DNA of 64,000 nucleotides, from assembly GCF_000469545.1 (NCBI RefSeq), contig NZ_KI273052.1:1-64000 (forward strand), written 5' to 3'. The notes below the pieces were generated by a model, which saw only the letters and a list, made by a program, of their open reading frames with translations, was not told the DNA's origin and did not search any database. Position 1 is the stretch's first letter. Each line of letters starts with the position of its first letter. Positions 33,680 through 42,296 of this stretch are shown piece by piece. A program made the translations under genes and the position numbers. This stretch comes from Mitsuokella sp. oral taxon 131 str. W9106 (GTDB lineage: Bacteria; Bacillota; Negativicutes; Selenomonadales; Selenomonadaceae).

Positions 33680-34754
33680 GGTACACGTTGATCTCGGCAC
33701 GCATAGCTACGATATCCATATCGGTCATGGGATCGAGGCGGAGCTGGAAGCGTTCGCGGAGACGGCAGGCCTTTCGAGAAAAGCACTCCTCATCACGGAT
33801 ACGAATGTCGGCCCGCTTTACGGGGCACATGTCCGCTCCGTTCTTGAATCGGCAGGCCTGGACGCGTCTTACGTGGAGATCAAGGCGGGCGAGAGCGCGA
33901 AGTGCCTCGCGGTGGCAGAAACGCTCTACACGAAAGCGATAGAGGCTGGGCTGGATCGAAAGTCGCCGATCTTTGCACTAGGCGGCGGGGTCGTCGGCGA
34001 TCTCGCGGGATTTATCGCTGCGACGTACATGCGCGGTGTCCCCTTTGTGCAGATTCCGACGAGCCTCCTCGCACAGGTCGATTCGAGTGTCGGCGGCAAG
34101 GTCGCCGTCAATCACGTGCTCGGCAAGAATCTCATCGGTTCATTTTACCAGCCGAAGGCGGTCTTCATGGATCTCGCCATGTTGAAGACGCTGCCGCAAC
34201 GCGAGATATACACGGGGCTTGGCGAGATCGTCAAGTACGGCATCATTTGTGATGCGGCATTTTTCGGATATCTCGAATCGAATCAAAAAGACGTGCTGGC
34301 ATTGGCGCCGGAAGCGGCGACGCATATCATCGCGCGCTCCTGCGAGATCAAGGCGGATGTCGTTGCAAAGGACGAGTGTGAATCCGGGCTTCGCCGCATT
34401 TTGAACTTCGGTCATACGATCGCGCACGCCATTGAAAAGGAGACAGGCTACACGCGCTACAATCACGGAGAAGCCGTTGCGATCGGCATGATCGGCGCGG
34501 CGCATATCAGTCGTGATATGGGACTCGTCCCTATGGAAGAAGTTTCCCGCATGCGTGCGCTCATCGAGGCACTGCACCTGCCGACGAAGGCAGAAGGCTG
34601 CACGGTTGACGCGCTGTACGCGGATATTTTTCATGATAAGAAGACGGTAAACGGCAAGGTCGCATGGATCCTTATGGAAGGCATCGGCCGCGTCGCCTGC
34701 CGGAATGATGTGCCAGAACATACAGTGCGAGCTGCTATGCAGGCTTGCCTTTGA
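33663..34754 (+). CDS. aroB: 3-dehydroquinate synthase
   Basis: NAD- and metal-dependent cyclisation of DAHP. The 363-residue protein has GGGVVGDLAGFIA, QIPTSLLAQVDSSVGGK and KNLIGSFYQP, plus metal ligands in the NFGHTIAHAIE and NHGEAVAIGM segments. GAGGTGA at 33651-33657 with a 5-nt spacer selects ATG 33663 over a GTG 9 nt earlier. Confidence 0.96.
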   Translation: MSEWRRVHVDLGTHSYDIHIGHGIEAELEAFAETAGLSRKALLITDTNVGPLYGAHVRSVLESAGLDASYVEIKAGESAKCLAVAETLYTKAIEAGLDRKSPIFALGGGVVGDLAGFIAATYMRGVPFVQIPTSLLAQVDSSVGGKVAVNHVLGKNLIGSFYQPKAVFMDLAMLKTLPQREIYTGLGEIVKYGIICDAAFFGYLESNQKDVLALAPEAATHIIARSCEIKADVVAKDECESGLRRILNFGHTIAHAIEKETGYTRYNHGEAVAIGMIGAAHISRDMGLVPMEEVSRMRALIEALHLPTKAEGCTVDALYADIFHDKKTVNGKVAWILMEGIGRVACRNDVPEHTVRAAMQACL

Positions 34755-34775
34755 TGGATGGACAGGAGGATAAGA

Positions 34776-35327
34776 ATGCGTTTTGATTCCGATTTGATTG
34801 AGACAAAGATCCGTAGTGAGGATATCTTTGATGGCACGCTTTTGCACGTCAGGCGCGATACGGTAAAGCTGCCGAACGGCGCGACGGCGGCGCGCGAATG
34901 GATCAAGCATCCGGGCGCGTCGGCTGTCATTCCGATCCTGCCTGACGGGCGCATCGTCCTCGTCCGACAGTACCGCTATCCGATTGGCGCGATTACGCTT
35001 GAGGTGCCCGCGGGAAAACTCGATTCGGCCGATGAGGATCCGCTGGTCTGCGCGACACGTGAGCTGTCAGAGGAGACAGGCTACACGGCAGGCAAGATCC
35101 GAAAGATCACGACGATCGCGACGACGGTCGGCTTTTCCAACGAAGTCATTCATCTTTACGCGGCAGAGGAGCTGAAAGCGGGGAAGCAGCACACGGATTC
35201 GGATGAATTCATCCATGTTTCCCTCGTGCCGCTTGAAGAGGCTGTCGCGATGACACAGGACGGGCGCATCGTCGATGCGAAATCGATCATCTCCATTCTG
35301 ATGCTCATGCGCATGCGCCAAAAGTGA
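34776..35327 (+). CDS. nudF: ADP-ribose pyrophosphatase (Nudix, NudF-like)
   Basis: A 183-residue Nudix hydrolase that probably cleaves ADP-ribose to AMP and ribose-5-P. The Nudix box spans GKLDSADEDPLV through RELSEETGY; it has one extra residue between the first Gly and Glu compared with the textbook Gx5E spacing. The upstream VRQYRYP motif is typical of the ADP-ribose subfamily. AGGAGGA at 34764-34770 selects ATG 34776. The substrate is inferred from the family. Confidence 0.86.
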   Translation: MRFDSDLIETKIRSEDIFDGTLLHVRRDTVKLPNGATAAREWIKHPGASAVIPILPDGRIVLVRQYRYPIGAITLEVPAGKLDSADEDPLVCATRELSEETGYTAGKIRKITTIATTVGFSNEVIHLYAAEELKAGKQHTDSDEFIHVSLVPLEEAVAMTQDGRIVDAKSIISILMLMRMRQK

Positions 35328-35347
35328 ATCCCATCTAGGAGGAATCT

Positions 35348-35971
35348 ATGTCAGGCTATATCCTAAACCTCATCGCCGGCATCCCTGGACTCATCATCGC
35401 GATGGTCATCCACGAGTACGCGCATGCCCGCACAGCCGATGCGCTTGGTGACTTTACGCCGCGCATGATGGGGCGTATTACGCTGAACCCAAGGGCGCAC
35501 GTGGATCCAATCGGTCTCATCATGCTGTTTCTCGTGCGATTCGGCTGGGCGAAGCCCGTCATGATCAATCCGAACAACTTCAAGAATCCGAGACGTGACG
35601 ATATTCTCGTCTCGTTGGCAGGTCCGGCGGCAAATCTCGTTTTGGCATTTTTGGCACTATCGCTCTTCGTACTGCTGGGCAGGATGGGAGAGATGACGTC
35701 GCCGGGCGTTTACCTCGTGCTGAAGCTCATCGTTGTTTACAATATCAACTTCGCGATCTTCAATATGATTCCGCTGCCGCCGCTCGACGGCTCGCATATC
35801 CTTCGACAGATCCTTCCACCGAAGTACGGCTATCGCTTTGCGGCACTTGAGCGCTACAGTTTCTTGATCCTGATCATACTCGTTATGACGCCGGTGCTCA
35901 GCCTCATTTTCATCCCACTTCAAAATCTCGTTTGGGGCATTTTCCTGACAATTCTCTCACCGCTCATGTAA
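35348..35971 (+). CDS. site-2 protease family (M50) membrane metalloprotease
   Basis: A 207-residue membrane protein with about five hydrophobic segments. The zinc motif HEYAH lies in the first segments and the third ligand region NMIPLPPLDGSHI is in the C-terminal half. It lacks the PDZ domain of RseP-type proteases and resembles the compact YwhC group whose substrates are unknown. TAGGAGGAA precedes the ATG. Placement ahead of scpA-scpB is common in Firmicutes. Confidence 0.9.
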   Translation: MSGYILNLIAGIPGLIIAMVIHEYAHARTADALGDFTPRMMGRITLNPRAHVDPIGLIMLFLVRFGWAKPVMINPNNFKNPRRDDILVSLAGPAANLVLAFLALSLFVLLGRMGEMTSPGVYLVLKLIVVYNINFAIFNMIPLPPLDGSHILRQILPPKYGYRFAALERYSFLILIILVMTPVLSLIFIPLQNLVWGIFLTILSPLM

Positions 35972-35974
35972 GAA

Positions 35975-36685
35975 ATGGCAGACTATACGGTACGGATTCC
36001 CGTCTTTGAAGGACCAATGGATCTCTTGATGCACCTCATTGAGCGGGATAAGATTGACATCTACGACATTCCGATAGCGGATCTTACGCGGCAGTACCTT
36101 CTTTACCTCGATCAGATGCGCGAGTTCAACATGGAGGTCACGAGCGCGTTTCTCGTTATGGCGGCGACGCTCCTTCAGATCAAATCGCGCATGATGCTGC
36201 CGAAGCCGGAGAAGGAAAAAGCGGAAGGCGACCCGCGGCTCGAGCTTGTCATGCGCATTCTGGAATATCGGAAGTTCAAGCAGGTCAGTGCAGTGCTTGG
36301 GGATATGGCGGAGATGGAAGGACGCTTTGTTGCGCGCGCGCCAATGCCGCTTCCCGTTCATCACCTGCCGCCCGGCAATATGAGCCTGCAGCAGCTTGTC
36401 GACGCATTTCGAACGGTACTCGCGGTCAAAAAGGAGCTTCGCATCCCCAAGGCGCTCGTCGCGCCCGAAGCGTACAGCGTGCAGGACAAGATGGAAGAAA
36501 TCCTGTCGCTTCTCATGCGCCACGATGGTACGATCCGCTTTCTGGAGGCGTTTCAGAGCAGCACGCGCAGTGCGCTCATCACGACGTTTTTGGCGCTTTT
36601 GGAGCTTATCAAGCGCAAGGCGGTACGCGCAAGGCAAGCGGGTCATTTTGCGGAGCTCATCATTTCGGTGCGAAAGGAGAAGTGA
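35975..36685 (+). CDS. scpA: segregation and condensation protein A (kleisin)
   Basis: The kleisin subunit that bridges SMC heads in the bacterial condensin. The 236-residue protein has the N-terminal VFEGPMDLLMHLIE and ATLLQIKSRMMLP segments that contact the SMC neck, and a winged-helix C-terminus. No clear ribosome site precedes the ATG, only 3 nt after the protease stop, so translation probably depends on coupling. Confidence 0.94.
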   Translation: MADYTVRIPVFEGPMDLLMHLIERDKIDIYDIPIADLTRQYLLYLDQMREFNMEVTSAFLVMAATLLQIKSRMMLPKPEKEKAEGDPRLELVMRILEYRKFKQVSAVLGDMAEMEGRFVARAPMPLPVHHLPPGNMSLQQLVDAFRTVLAVKKELRIPKALVAPEAYSVQDKMEEILSLLMRHDGTIRFLEAFQSSTRSALITTFLALLELIKRKAVRARQAGHFAELIISVRKEK

Positions 36686-36687
36686 CG

Positions 36688-37296
36688 GTGGATTTCGAGC
36701 AGATACCCGATACGGGGGCAATCGAGGCCGTCCTCTTTGCGGCGGGAAAGCCTGTTTCCGTTGCCGAGCTGTCGCATATTCTCGAACGGGAACCGATCGA
36801 TATCAAAAATCTTTTGACGCGCCTGCAGCAGGAACTCGATGTGCGCGGCAGTGGCATCACGCTCAAGTGGGGCGAAGGAGGCTGCCAGCTCATGACGCGG
36901 CAGGAACTCTACCCCATCGTGGAGCGGCTCAGCCAAGTTGTCGATCGCAGGCTTTCCGCGCCTGTGATGGAGACGCTTTCGATCATCGCGTTCAAGCAGC
37001 CGATCACGAAACAGGAAATCGAGCACGTGCGCGGCGTGCGCATCGAACGTGCGCTCGCGAAGCTCTTGGAGCTCGAGCTCATCGCCGAGGTCGGACGCAA
37101 ACAGGTGCTCGGCCGCCCCATTTTGTACGGCACGACCGATGTCTTTCTCCGCTGCTTTGGGATTCGGTCGTTGGAAGAGCTTCCTGCACTGCCGAGCACG
37201 GAAGAGGCGGCGGACGGGCTCGATGCGGAGCAGCTGGAACTTTTGAACGAGTTTGCGGACCGCGATGCGACGGGGGAGCCGGACGGAAACGCATAA
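36688..37296 (+). CDS. scpB: segregation and condensation protein B
   Basis: The KITE subunit of the SMC-ScpAB complex; two winged-helix domains in 202 residues. Landmarks are IEAVLFAAGKPVS, the LSIIAFKQPITKQEIEHVRGV core and GRPILYGTT. AAGGAG at 36674-36679 fits GTG 36688 with an 8-nt spacer; GTG 36682 is in frame but too close. A terminator follows the stop. Confidence 0.93.
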   Translation: MDFEQIPDTGAIEAVLFAAGKPVSVAELSHILEREPIDIKNLLTRLQQELDVRGSGITLKWGEGGCQLMTRQELYPIVERLSQVVDRRLSAPVMETLSIIAFKQPITKQEIEHVRGVRIERALAKLLELELIAEVGRKQVLGRPILYGTTDVFLRCFGIRSLEELPALPSTEEAADGLDAEQLELLNEFADRDATGEPDGNA

Positions 37297-37300
37297 GGAT

Positions 37301-37331
37301 GCAGCATGGGTGTTTGCCCGTGCTGCTTTTT
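37301..37331 (+). terminator. intrinsic terminator after scpB
   Basis: A 10-bp stem with one G-U pair (37301-37310 with 37317-37326), loop TGTTTG, then TTTTT at 37327-37331. It ends only about 20 nt before the next start codon, so it may also attenuate read-through into the U32 gene. Confidence 0.85.
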
Positions 37332-37352
37332 GGACGAATGGGAGAGAGTGGC

Positions 37353-39833
37353 TTGGTAGAGTTACTGGCACCGGCGGGAAGCCGTGAGGCGTTTATCGCC
37401 GCTGTGGAGAGCGGCGCGAACGCCGTGTATTTGGCAGGGAATAAGTTCGGCGCACGCGCCTATGCGAGCAACTTCGATGAGGATGGGCTAAGGGAGACGG
37501 TTCGCGAGGCGCATATTCGCCACGTGCGAATCCATGTGGCGGTCAATACGATCCTAGAGGACGGCGAGCTTGCAGAGCTCGCAGCCTATCTGCAGTTCCT
37601 CGATTCGCTGGATGTCGATGCCGTACTCGTACAGGACCTCGGCGTCGCGCGCGTCGCGCGTGAAATCGTGCCGCATTTGCCGCTTCACGCGAGCACGCAG
37701 ATGACGGTGCACAGTCTCGAAGGGGTGCAGGCGCTCGCGCGTCTCGGTTTTTCTCGCGTCGTGCTCGCGCGGGAACTCTCGATCAAAGAGATCCGCCATA
37801 TCTGCGCAAATACGGATGTTGAAATCGAGATTTTCATGCATGGCGCACTCTGTGTCTGCTATTCCGGCCAATGTCTCATGAGCAGCATGATCGGCGGACG
37901 CAGCGGCAATCGCGGCCGCTGCGCGCAGCCGTGCCGCCTGCCCTACACGCTCGTAGACGAGCATGGGAAAGACGTGCTCGGCGATGGAGCAGGCGACTTC
38001 CTGCTGTCCCCACGCGATCTTAATACGATTGATGTCCTGCCCGAACTCATTGATGCGGGCGTGGCATCGCTCAAAATCGAAGGGCGCATGAAACGTCCTG
38101 AGTACGTTGCGACGGTCGTCAGCACTTACCGCAAGGCGCTTGATGCATACGAGGCGGGAAAGGCGTATCGCGCCGATGGAAAAGCGCATGATAGGCTCGC
38201 ACAGGTTTTCAACCGCGATTTTACAACGGCGTACCTTGTATCGCGTCCCGGCAAGGCGATGATGAGTGACAGGCGGCCGAACAACCGCGGGCTTCTCGTC
38301 GGGCGCGTTACCGCCTACGACAGGGCAAGCTGCCTCGTCTCAGTGAAGCTGGCAAAACCGCTTTTCGTGGGCGACCAAGTTGACTTTTGGGTCAAGGTCG
38401 GCGGGCGCGTTGCGGTGACGGTCACGAAACTCACGGGAACTCGCGGGGAAACACTTGCGGAAGGCATGGCAGGCGACGTGGTCACCTTTGAAATCCCCTC
38501 TGCTGTGCGCGAGCATGACCGCGTGTTCAAAGTCTACGACGCGAAACTCATGGCGGAGGCGAAACAGCGCTATGCGTCCGGATCGCCGATCCGCCGCGTC
38601 GCAGTCGACTGCGAAGTGAGCGCACGGCTCGGCGAACCCCTCACGATTCGCATGGTTGATGCGGATGGCAATGTGGGCGAGGGCAGGACGGCTTTCATCG
38701 CCGAGGCAGCGCGCAAGCGGCCGCTCACGGAGGAAACGGTGCGCAGGCAGGTCGAGCGGCTCGGCACGACGATCTTTTCGCTCCGCTCGTTTTCCTGTAC
38801 GCTCGGCGAAGCTGTCATGGTGCCGATGAGCGAGATCAACGAGGCACGACGAAGAGCCGTAGCCGCACTTGAGGCGGCGCGGATTGCACGGATGAAGCCG
38901 GCAGAAGGGCACTACAGCGAGAGCGTGCCCCATGCGCGGCGCAAGCCCGAAAACCCGCCGCACTTCATGGTCGCCGTCGCGACGCTCGATGCGGCAAAGG
39001 CCGCTTTGGACGCAGGGGCGGACGGCATCCTCTTTGGCGGCGAGTCGTATTCGCATCACGTCATCACGGAAGAGGCCTACCGCAGCGCTTGGAAATTCGC
39101 GCAGGAGCATGGCGCGCGCATCGATTTCAACACGCCGCGCATCGTACGCGACTGTCATCAAAAGGCACTTGAAAACCTCCTGCATGCCTTTGCGGCATTC
39201 CCTCCTGCGGCGATCCACGTACACAATATCGGGACGCTGTCACTTGTACGCCGCATGACAGACATGCCGATTCATGCAGATTACAGCCTCATCAGCTACA
39301 ATCAGAAAACACTTCAGTTCTTAAAAGAGTACGGGGCAGCGGAGGCGACACTTTCACCGGAACTGACGCTTGTGCAGATCGGGGAGCTTGCCGACAAGTC
39401 GCCGATTCCGCTTACCGCCATCGTACATGGACGGCTTGAGCTCATGGTGTCCGAGTACTGCGTGACGGGAAGCTTCCTCGGCGGCGCAGGAAATCGTGCG
39501 TGCAGCCAGCCGTGTACGAGAGGGCGCTACGCGCTGAAAGATCGGAAGGACATGCTCTTTCCGCTTGCGATGGATCAGTTCTGCCACATGCATATACTGA
39601 ACAGCAAATGCCTTTCGATGCTTCCTTTTGTGCGGAAACTTCGCCATCTCGGCATCCGCACGCTTCGCATTGAGGGCAAGGCGCTTTCCGAGGCGGAGAT
39701 CACGCGCCTCGTGCGCGCGTATCGTCATGCGGAAAGGCTGCCTGAGGAGCTCGATGCAACGCAGCTCGCATGGGTGCATGAGCAGGAAGGCAAGGACATC
39801 ACGCGCGGCCATTATTTCCGCGGCGTGCTGTAG
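37353..39833 (+). CDS. tandem U32 family protein with DUF3656-like middle region
   Basis: An 826-residue protein. The first U32 domain (about 1-280) has LLAPAGSREAF and the cysteine pattern of the family (MHGALCVCYSGQC ... RGRCAQPC). A middle beta-rich region (about 300-480) resembles DUF3656. A second U32-like part (about 530-826) repeats a similar cysteine arrangement (NRACSQPC). E. coli RlhA, which hydroxylates 23S rRNA, has U32 plus DUF3656, so an RNA hydroxylase role is possible, though members are often called collagenase-like peptidases. TTG 37353 with GGAGAG upstream is preferred, since ATG 37338 would have its ribosome site in the scpB terminator. Confidence 0.85.
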   Translation: MVELLAPAGSREAFIAAVESGANAVYLAGNKFGARAYASNFDEDGLRETVREAHIRHVRIHVAVNTILEDGELAELAAYLQFLDSLDVDAVLVQDLGVARVAREIVPHLPLHASTQMTVHSLEGVQALARLGFSRVVLARELSIKEIRHICANTDVEIEIFMHGALCVCYSGQCLMSSMIGGRSGNRGRCAQPCRLPYTLVDEHGKDVLGDGAGDFLLSPRDLNTIDVLPELIDAGVASLKIEGRMKRPEYVATVVSTYRKALDAYEAGKAYRADGKAHDRLAQVFNRDFTTAYLVSRPGKAMMSDRRPNNRGLLVGRVTAYDRASCLVSVKLAKPLFVGDQVDFWVKVGGRVAVTVTKLTGTRGETLAEGMAGDVVTFEIPSAVREHDRVFKVYDAKLMAEAKQRYASGSPIRRVAVDCEVSARLGEPLTIRMVDADGNVGEGRTAFIAEAARKRPLTEETVRRQVERLGTTIFSLRSFSCTLGEAVMVPMSEINEARRRAVAALEAARIARMKPAEGHYSESVPHARRKPENPPHFMVAVATLDAAKAALDAGADGILFGGESYSHHVITEEAYRSAWKFAQEHGARIDFNTPRIVRDCHQKALENLLHAFAAFPPAAIHVHNIGTLSLVRRMTDMPIHADYSLISYNQKTLQFLKEYGAAEATLSPELTLVQIGELADKSPIPLTAIVHGRLELMVSEYCVTGSFLGGAGNRACSQPCTRGRYALKDRKDMLFPLAMDQFCHMHILNSKCLSMLPFVRKLRHLGIRTLRIEGKALSEAEITRLVRAYRHAERLPEELDATQLAWVHEQEGKDITRGHYFRGVL

Positions 39834-39861
39834 GACGTAGGAAAGCCATAAGGGGGTAGGC

Positions 39862-42234
39862 ATGGAACAAGACGCATTTCAGATACTCGAATACGAAAAG
39901 ATCACGGAAATGCTCGCCGAGCGAGCGGGTTCGATGCTCGGCAAGCGCAAGGCACGTGCGCTTTTGCCAAGCAGCGATTATGAGGAAGTCGAAACGCGCA
40001 TGGCGGAGACGGCGGAGGCGGCATCGGTCCTCGCATCGGCCATGCCGCCGCTCGGCGGCATATACGATCTCTGCGCCATCCTGAAAAAGGCTGGACTCGG
40101 CGCCGTGCTTGAGCTTGAGGATCTTTCCGCTGTCAAGAACACGATGTACGCGATGCGGAATGTCAAGTATTTCTTCCGCGATCTTGAGACAGAAGCGCCC
40201 GTCCTCAAAGAGTGGGCGCACAGCATGGAGATCCTCGGCCAGCTTGAGCGCACGCTCGGCAATTCGATCGACGAGCACGGCGCGATCCGCGAAGACGCGA
40301 GCGTTGAACTGCGGCGGATACGGCGTCAGCTCAAATCGTCACAGGGACGTATCAAGGAGCACATGTCCGGGATCCTGCGTGCGGCTGAAAATCAAAAATA
40401 CTTTCAGGACGCCATCGTGACGGTGCGCGATGACCGCTACGTCATTCCCGTCAAGCAGGAGTACCGCGCGCATTTCCCCGGCGTCGTGCATGACCGTTCG
40501 GCAACGGGCGCGACGCTGTTCATCGAGCCGCTTGCTGTCGTCGAGCTCAACAACGACGTCAAACAGCTCATGCTGGCCGAGCAGCAGGAGATACAGCGCA
40601 TCATGCGCCGCCTCTCGGAAGAGATTCGCAAGAACGGGGCAATCCTCACCGAAAACTGTGAGCGGCTCGGCAGGATCGACTTCACTTTTGCCAAGGCAAA
40701 ACTTGCGAAGGACATGCGAGCCGAACGCCCTGTTTTCAACACGGAAGGGCGGACGGAACTCCATGCGGCACGACATCCGCTCATCCCCGCCGACCGCGTC
40801 GTGCCAATCGATATGCGTATCGGTGCACCAAACCGCATGCTGCTTATCACGGGACCGAATACGGGGGGCAAGACGGTCAGCATGAAGACAGTCGGTCTTC
40901 TTGTGCTCATGGCGCAGTCGGGCTGCTACTTGCCGACAGCAGCAGGCTCGGAGATTGCCGTTTACCAAAATATCTATGCAGACATCGGCGATGAGCAGAG
41001 CATCGAGCAGAGCCTTTCGACATTCTCCGCGCACATGACGCATATCGTTCGCATTTTGGATCAGGTGGAGTCGGGAGATTTGCTGCTTCTGGATGAGCTC
41101 GGCGCAGGCACGGACCCCGAAGAGGGTGCAGCGCTGGCGATGAGTATTTTGGAGCGGCTTTTGACGGTTCGCGCCACGACGATTGCGACGACACATTACT
41201 CGGAGCTCAAGACGTTTGCCTACAGGCAGGATGGCATTGAAAACGCCTGCGTCGAATTCGACGTGCAGACGCTTCAGCCGACGTATCGCCTGCGCATCGG
41301 CATGCCGGGGGCGAGCAATGCGTTTGCCATCAGCCAGCGGCTTGGCCTGTCGGAATCGCTCATCTTGCGTGCCGAGCAGCTCATCAAGGCGGATCATGCA
41401 CAGTTCGAGCAGGTCATCCATCAGCTTGAAACGGAAAAGCTCCTCTACGAACAGCGCAATGCCGATATCGCAGAGCGCCAGCGACGCGTTACGCAGCTCG
41501 AGCAGAAGCTCGAAGCGATGAAGGAAGCGCTTGCGCGCACAAAGGGCGAGTACATCCGCAAGGCGAAGGAACAGAGCGCGGCGATGATCCGCCGTGCGCG
41601 CCGCGAGAGCGAAGCGGTCATCAAAGAACTCAAAGACCAGTTTGACGATCAAGGCATCAAGAAGCGCCAGCAGGCGATTGCCGACGCGCGCGCACGCCTC
41701 GATGCGGCGCTTGAGAAAGCAAATCCCGGCATCATGGCGCAGAAGGGAATCGGAACGCCCATTGACCTCAAGACAATCGTCGAAGGGGATGCCGTCTACA
41801 TCAAGAAGCTGGATCAAAAGGGGGTCGTGACGAGCGTGCATGGAAAAGAACTTACCGTGCAGGTCGGCGGCATTCATACGAAGGTCAAAGCATCTGGCTG
41901 TACGTTTATCCGTCACGCAGCGGCAGAGAAGCCGAAAGCAGCCGCACGCGAGAAGCGACAGACGACAGCTTTTTTGCAGAAGACAAAGGAAGCGCATCGC
42001 GAGATCGATATTCGCGGCATGATGGTCGATGAGGCGGAGGCCACGCTCGGCAAGTTCATCGATGATGCTGTCATGGCGGGGCTTTCTAAGATCCTCATCA
42101 TTCATGGGAAAGGAACGGGCGCACTTCGGAAAGGCGTGCAGGCTTATTTGAAGCATCATAGGAATGTGCTTCGCTACGCTTTTGCTGATATGACGGACGG
42201 CGGAACGGGGGCGACCATCGTCGACTTAAAATAA
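39862..42234 (+). CDS. mutS2: MutS2 family ATPase/endonuclease with Smr domain
   Basis: A 790-residue protein with MutS-like lever and clamp regions, an ATPase with P-loop GPNTGGKT (331-338) and DELGAGTDPEEG, a long charged coiled coil (about 510-620), a KOW-like segment, and a C-terminal Smr nuclease domain (about 713-790; DIRGMMVDEAE and HGKGTGALRKG). MutS2 acts against recombination and, in Bacillus, on collided ribosomes. It lacks the mismatch-recognition domain of MutS. Confidence 0.96.
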   Translation: MEQDAFQILEYEKITEMLAERAGSMLGKRKARALLPSSDYEEVETRMAETAEAASVLASAMPPLGGIYDLCAILKKAGLGAVLELEDLSAVKNTMYAMRNVKYFFRDLETEAPVLKEWAHSMEILGQLERTLGNSIDEHGAIREDASVELRRIRRQLKSSQGRIKEHMSGILRAAENQKYFQDAIVTVRDDRYVIPVKQEYRAHFPGVVHDRSATGATLFIEPLAVVELNNDVKQLMLAEQQEIQRIMRRLSEEIRKNGAILTENCERLGRIDFTFAKAKLAKDMRAERPVFNTEGRTELHAARHPLIPADRVVPIDMRIGAPNRMLLITGPNTGGKTVSMKTVGLLVLMAQSGCYLPTAAGSEIAVYQNIYADIGDEQSIEQSLSTFSAHMTHIVRILDQVESGDLLLLDELGAGTDPEEGAALAMSILERLLTVRATTIATTHYSELKTFAYRQDGIENACVEFDVQTLQPTYRLRIGMPGASNAFAISQRLGLSESLILRAEQLIKADHAQFEQVIHQLETEKLLYEQRNADIAERQRRVTQLEQKLEAMKEALARTKGEYIRKAKEQSAAMIRRARRESEAVIKELKDQFDDQGIKKRQQAIADARARLDAALEKANPGIMAQKGIGTPIDLKTIVEGDAVYIKKLDQKGVVTSVHGKELTVQVGGIHTKVKASGCTFIRHAAAEKPKAAAREKRQTTAFLQKTKEAHREIDIRGMMVDEAEATLGKFIDDAVMAGLSKILIIHGKGTGALRKGVQAYLKHHRNVLRYAFADMTDGGTGATIVDLK

Positions 42235-42257
42235 ATCTGCGCTTTTTATTGCAGTTG

Positions 42258-42266
42258 TGGTAAACT
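42258..42266 (+). promoter_or_regulatory. possible extended -10 promoter ahead of the class A PBP gene
   Basis: TGGTAAACT matches the extended -10 pattern TGnTAnnnT in the AT-rich 62-nt gap after mutS2. The -35 region is poor. Confidence 0.33.
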
Positions 42267-42296
42267 ATAAGAGTATTTACTTTAAGGAGGCAACTC

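Noticed and set aside
36396-37352. Upstream extension of the U32 reading frame through scpB
   Set aside because: The extended N-terminus has no U32 similarity and overlaps scpA and scpB; the scpB terminator and the ribosome site near 37341 support the later start.
40339-42159. Long minus-strand open frame of about 606 codons opposite mutS2
   Set aside because: It lies entirely antisense to a complete mutS2 with all motifs; long antisense frames are common in GC-rich coding DNA. No promoter, ribosome site or family motif.
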